This document shows positions 61,370 to 64,000 of a stretch of DNA of 64,000 nucleotides, piece after piece; the stretch's first letter is position 1; the number at the start of each line of letters is the position of its first letter. The stretch covers positions 58,018 through 122,017 of the forward strand of contig NZ_JAGMUK010000182.1 of the NCBI RefSeq assembly GCF_019049245.1. The letters are read 5' to 3'. This DNA is from Streptomyces sp. AC555_RSS877 (GTDB taxonomy: Bacteria > Actinomycetota > Actinomycetes > Streptomycetales > Streptomycetaceae). Made by a program: the position numbers and the translations under genes. The notes below the pieces were generated by a model, which did no database searches, had not been told where the DNA came from, and saw nothing but the letters and a program-made list of their open reading frames with translations.

Positions 61370-62110
61370 TCACTTCAGATGTCGGGTGAAGAACTGGGCC
61401 GCGGCGTCTCCCGCGAACTGTGGGACGCCGGTGTGCCCGCCCATGTTGGCGTGCAGGGACTTCTCTTTGGAGCTGAAAGCGTCGAACAGGTCCAGGGCCG
61501 CCTGCCGGTCGTTCCCTTCGTCGTCCCACTGCAGCAGGACGTGCAGTGGGATAGTGACCCGGCGGGCCTCCTCGAACATGGCGCGAGGCACGAAACTCCC
61601 GGCGAAGAGACCGGCGGCCACGACGCGCGGCTCGACCACCGCCAGCCGGATGCCGATGGAGATCACTCCCCCCGAGTACCCCACCGGACCGCCGATCTCG
61701 GGTAGCGACAGGAGGACGTCCAGGGCGGCCTGCCATTCCGGGACCGCCTTGTCGACAAGCGGGAGGATGAGGGCGTCGACGATCTCGTCGCTGACCGGCT
61801 CGCCGACCTCCATCGCCCGGCGCAGGTCGGCGCGGGCCTGCTCGGCGGCGGGCCAACGGGGCCGATCGCCGCTTCCGGGGAGCTCGATGGTGGCCGTGGC
61901 GAAGCCCTCCGCCGCGGAGTGCCGGGCCCGGGCCACCAGTCGGGGGTACATCTTGCGCAGCCCTAGGGGAGGGTGGCCGAGCAGGATCAGCGGCACCGGT
62001 GCGGATGCGGATGCAGATGCCGGTGTCCACAAGATGCCGGGGATCTCGTCGAGGGTGAATTCGCGTTCGAGGACGACGTCATCGAGACGCTGCTCAGAAG
62101 TGAACTGCAT
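61370..62110 (-). CDS. Alpha/beta hydrolase (dienelactone hydrolase-like)
   Basis: The 246-residue protein has an alpha/beta-hydrolase fold: VPLILLGHPPLGLRKMYPRL at the first strand, nucleophile elbow PVGYSGGVISIG, acid in LLQWDDEGND and histidine in NMGGHTGVPQF. A short low-complexity ASASASA insertion lies near the N-terminus. Substrate is unknown. It faces the arsenic operon tail to tail, and no link with arsenic is evident. Confidence 0.85.
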   Translation of the reverse strand: MQFTSEQRLDDVVLEREFTLDEIPGILWTPASASASAPVPLILLGHPPLGLRKMYPRLVARARHSAAEGFATATIELPGSGDRPRWPAAEQARADLRRAMEVGEPVSDEIVDALILPLVDKAVPEWQAALDVLLSLPEIGGPVGYSGGVISIGIRLAVVEPRVVAAGLFAGSFVPRAMFEEARRVTIPLHVLLQWDDEGNDRQAALDLFDAFSSKEKSLHANMGGHTGVPQFAGDAAAQFFTRHLK

Positions 62111-62446
62111 GGTCGTGCCTTTCGGGAGTGCACTGGAACGGCGCTCCCGGACGACCTGTCTATCGCCCGACCGTGACCCCGGAGGGGAGCACCCATGTCG
62201 ATACTGCGTTCACAGGTACCACCTCCTCGATCTCTCGCACGGCCTTCGGAAATGTAGCAGTGGTCACCTCGTCCGCCTATCGGGTTTTTGCGGAGTCTCC
62301 GTGTCCGGATGCCACGGAGGCACTACGCAGAGCACCTTGGGTGTCGTCGCGACTTGCCGAGTGGCGGCTCTGCAACGGAGGGGGCTGACAGCTGTTGCGC
62401 GATTCATCAGTGAATCTCAGCGTTTCTTATCTGTTATCTTGATCGG
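62111..62446. other. Intergenic region before the IS607 element
   Basis: A short stem GGGAG-N/CTCCC occurs near the hydrolase start. The segment just before 62447 is A/T-rich for this genome (TTTCTTATCTGTTATCTTG), with TTATCT repeated; it probably contains the recombinase promoter and the left end of the IS607-type element. No gene is seen. Confidence 0.45.
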
Positions 62447-63022
62447 GTGAAGCTTTCCGAGTGGGCGGCACGCAACGGTGTGCATTACCAGACCGCGTGG
62501 GCGTGGGCGAAAGAGGGCCGTATGCCGGTCCCGGTGCGCCAGACGCCATCCGGGACATGGCTGGTCGACGAGCCCGCCGCAGAGACGTCCGGCCGGGTCG
62601 TGGCGTACTGCCGGGTCTCGTCGGCGGACCAGAAGCCGGACCTTGACCGGCAGGTGGCCCGCGTGGTCCAGGGGGCGACTGGTCTCGGCCTGCCGGTCGC
62701 GGAGGTGGTGACCGAGGTCGGCTCGGGGCTGAACGGACGTCGGCGCAAGCTGCACCGGGTGCTGTCCGACCCGCAGGCGGCAGTGATCGTGGTGGAGCAC
62801 CGTGACCGGCTGGCCCGGTTCGGCGTCGAGCACCTGGAGGCAGTACTGTCCGCGTCCGGGCGGCGCCTGGTCGTCCTTGACCCCGCCGAGACCGCCGATG
62901 ACCTGGTGCGGGACATCACCGAGGTGCTCACGTCGATGTGTGCGCGTCTGTACGGGCGGCGGGCGGCGAAGAACCGGGCCGCCCGTGCGGTGGCCGTGGC
63001 GACCGGAAAGGCCGCCGAGTGA
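62447..63022 (+). CDS. tnpA: IS607-type serine recombinase (TnpA)
   Basis: The 191-residue protein begins with a MerR-like HTH (MKLSEWAARNGVHYQTAWAW, AKEGRMPVPVRQTPSGTWLV). A small serine recombinase domain follows, with the nucleophile in VVAYCRVSSADQKPDLDRQV and the conserved VVEHRDRLARFGVEHLEAVL. N-terminal HTH followed by the catalytic domain is the hallmark of IS607 transposases. GTG 62447 is taken as start. Its TGA overlaps the GTG of tnpB (GTGA). Confidence 0.93.
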   Translation: MKLSEWAARNGVHYQTAWAWAKEGRMPVPVRQTPSGTWLVDEPAAETSGRVVAYCRVSSADQKPDLDRQVARVVQGATGLGLPVAEVVTEVGSGLNGRRRKLHRVLSDPQAAVIVVEHRDRLARFGVEHLEAVLSASGRRLVVLDPAETADDLVRDITEVLTSMCARLYGRRAAKNRAARAVAVATGKAAE

Positions 63023-64000
63023 AGAAGTTCCAGCCGCGGCCCGGGTTTGTGGTGCAGGCGTTCCGGTTAGCTCTGGACCCGAACGCCGCCCAGGAGCACG
63101 CGCTCCGTTCGCACTGTGGCGCGGCCAGGGCCGCGTACAACTGGGCCGTCGGCTGGGTCACGGCGTCGTGGTGGCAGCGCAAGGCCGAGGAGACCTACGG
63201 TATTCCCGAGGAGTCGCTGACGGATTGGCGGCCGTGGTCGCTGCCGTCGCTACGGAAGGCGTTCAACGCCGCCAAACACACCGACCCCAGGTTCGCGAGC
63301 TGGTGGGAGGAGAACTCCAAGGAGGCGTACAACACTGGCCTGGCAGGCGCCGCCGCCGCGTTCGACAACTACGCGAAGTCCAAGAACGGCAAGCGCAAGG
63401 GCGCCCGGATGGGTGCGCCACGGTTCAAGGCCAAGCGGAAGGCGCGTCTGGCCTGCCGGTTCACCACCGGCACGATCCGCGTCGAGGCAGGCGGCCGGCA
63501 CGTCACGCTGCCCCGGCTCGGAACAATCCGCGTCCACGAACCCACCGTCAAGCTCCTGACCCGCGTCCAGTCCGGAACGGCACGGATCCTGTCCGCGACG
63601 GTCCGGCACGAACGCGGACGCTGGTTCGTCTCCTTCCAGGCCGAGGTCAAGCGAGACCTCGAACGCGTCGCCCGCCCGGACACAGCGGTCGGCATCGACC
63701 TCGGGGTGAAGACCCTCGCGGTGATGACCGACAGCACGGGCGCGATCCGCACCGTCGCCAACCCCGGGCACTACGACCGGGCGCGCAAGCAGCTGCGCCG
63801 AGCCTCCCGCGTCGTCTCCCGACGCCAGGGCCCCGACCGGCGCACCGGACGCAAGGCGTCGAAGCGGTGGGAGAAGGCCAACGCCGCCCGCAACAAGGTC
63901 CACCACCGCGTGGCGGACCTCCGCGGAGACGCCCTGCACAAGCTCACCACCGCCGTGACCGCCGAGTACGGCACGATCGTGGTCGAGGACCTCAACGTCG
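63019..64000 (+). CDS. tnpB: TnpB RNA-guided nuclease of IS607-type element, 3' end outside window
   Basis: The frame is open from GTG 63019 to the window edge (327 codons). It starts KKFQPRPGFVVQAFRLALDP, the OrfB N-terminal helices, with NAAQEHALRSHCGAARAAYN and WSLPSLRKAFNAAK. The RuvC motifs visible are GIDLGVKTLAV with D227 and IVVEDLNV with E323 at the edge. The zinc finger and third RuvC motif must lie beyond 64000. TnpB proteins cut DNA guided by an RNA from the element's right end, helping the element persist; that RNA would be outside this window. Confidence 0.93.
   Translation, partial: MKKFQPRPGFVVQAFRLALDPNAAQEHALRSHCGAARAAYNWAVGWVTASWWQRKAEETYGIPEESLTDWRPWSLPSLRKAFNAAKHTDPRFASWWEENSKEAYNTGLAGAAAAFDNYAKSKNGKRKGARMGAPRFKAKRKARLACRFTTGTIRVEAGGRHVTLPRLGTIRVHEPTVKLLTRVQSGTARILSATVRHERGRWFVSFQAEVKRDLERVARPDTAVGIDLGVKTLAVMTDSTGAIRTVANPGHYDRARKQLRRASRVVSRRQGPDRRTGRKASKRWEKANAARNKVHHRVADLRGDALHKLTTAVTAEYGTIVVEDLNV

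Noticed and set aside
60201..62030. A 609-codon minus-strand frame opposite arsC/trxB and running into the hydrolase
   Set aside because: Its sequence is low-complexity and overlaps genes with catalytic motifs on both sides.
1..64000. CRISPR arrays, tRNA and rRNA genes
   Set aside because: No regularly spaced repeats with unique spacers, no tRNA cloverleaf-like segment and no rRNA core sequence were noticed in reading both strands; the short direct repeats seen are isolated pairs.

Overview
The window is high-GC actinobacterial DNA, almost certainly from a Streptomyces or a close relative. The evidence is strong G/C third-position bias, many GTG/TTG starts, 4-nt stop/start overlaps inside operons, an AfsR/SARP regulator with NB-ARC and TPR domains, secreted DUF2690-type proteins, and typical Streptomyces insertion sequences (IS3, IS5, IS701, IS1380, IS607). 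No rRNA, tRNA or CRISPR array was seen. The mix of intact accessory operons with many truncated or frameshifted genes and layered IS scars resembles a chromosome arm or a large plasmid, not the core chromosome. This is an inference.

Layout. 1-2.4 kb: glucarate catabolism (GntP-type permease, gudD). 2.5-15.9 kb: a heavily rearranged zone with a decayed IS3 element, IS1380 and IS701 pieces, an IS5 element, two MerR-linked genes (imine reductase-like enzyme, alpha/beta hydrolase) and, scattered among them, broken halves of an ATP-dependent DNA ligase plus the lysine-rich tail of a Ku protein, apparently the ruins of an NHEJ locus. An old-yellow-enzyme gene follows. 15.9-18.7 kb: aldehyde dehydrogenase, an ArsR-like regulator and a ruined zinc alcohol dehydrogenase, tied together by a shared CTATGTTCG-type inverted repeat. 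18.8-24.6 kb: a tight four-gene operon (CocE-type esterase, acyl-CoA synthetase, crotonase, SDR) with a TetR gene downstream; both promoters carry a GGTAC-N4-GTACC site. 24.7-26.5 kb: IS and gene debris. 26.5-29.9 kb: a PucR-type regulator divergent from a two-gene membrane desaturase system (ferredoxin reductase plus DesA3-like desaturase). 30.4-33.6 kb: a large SARP/NB-ARC/TPR regulator.

33.8-51.6 kb: small secreted proteins, more gene fragments, a large zinc-ribbon/nuclease/Lsr2-like protein of unknown function (39.4-41.4 kb), a cysteine hydrolase/PadR pair, PPK2, and two translationally coupled membrane-tethered HTH proteins whose outer domains resemble secreted proteins encoded in the same window. 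51.8-61.3 kb: an arsenic-resistance island with three ArsR regulators, ACR3 efflux pump, two ArsC reductases, thioredoxin reductase (frameshifted), three FAD monooxygenase-like proteins (one frameshifted), an MFS exporter and a DUF2180 protein. 61.4-64 kb: an alpha/beta hydrolase, then an IS607-type element with serine recombinase and an RNA-guided nuclease TnpB cut by the window edge.

About twenty-five genes are fragments or carry frameshifts. Most fragments are real decay (missing domains, IS junctions). A few single-base shifts in G/C runs (the oxygenase at 55.4 kb, trxB at 60.3 kb) could instead be sequencing errors. All family names come from reading the translated sequence; no database search was possible.
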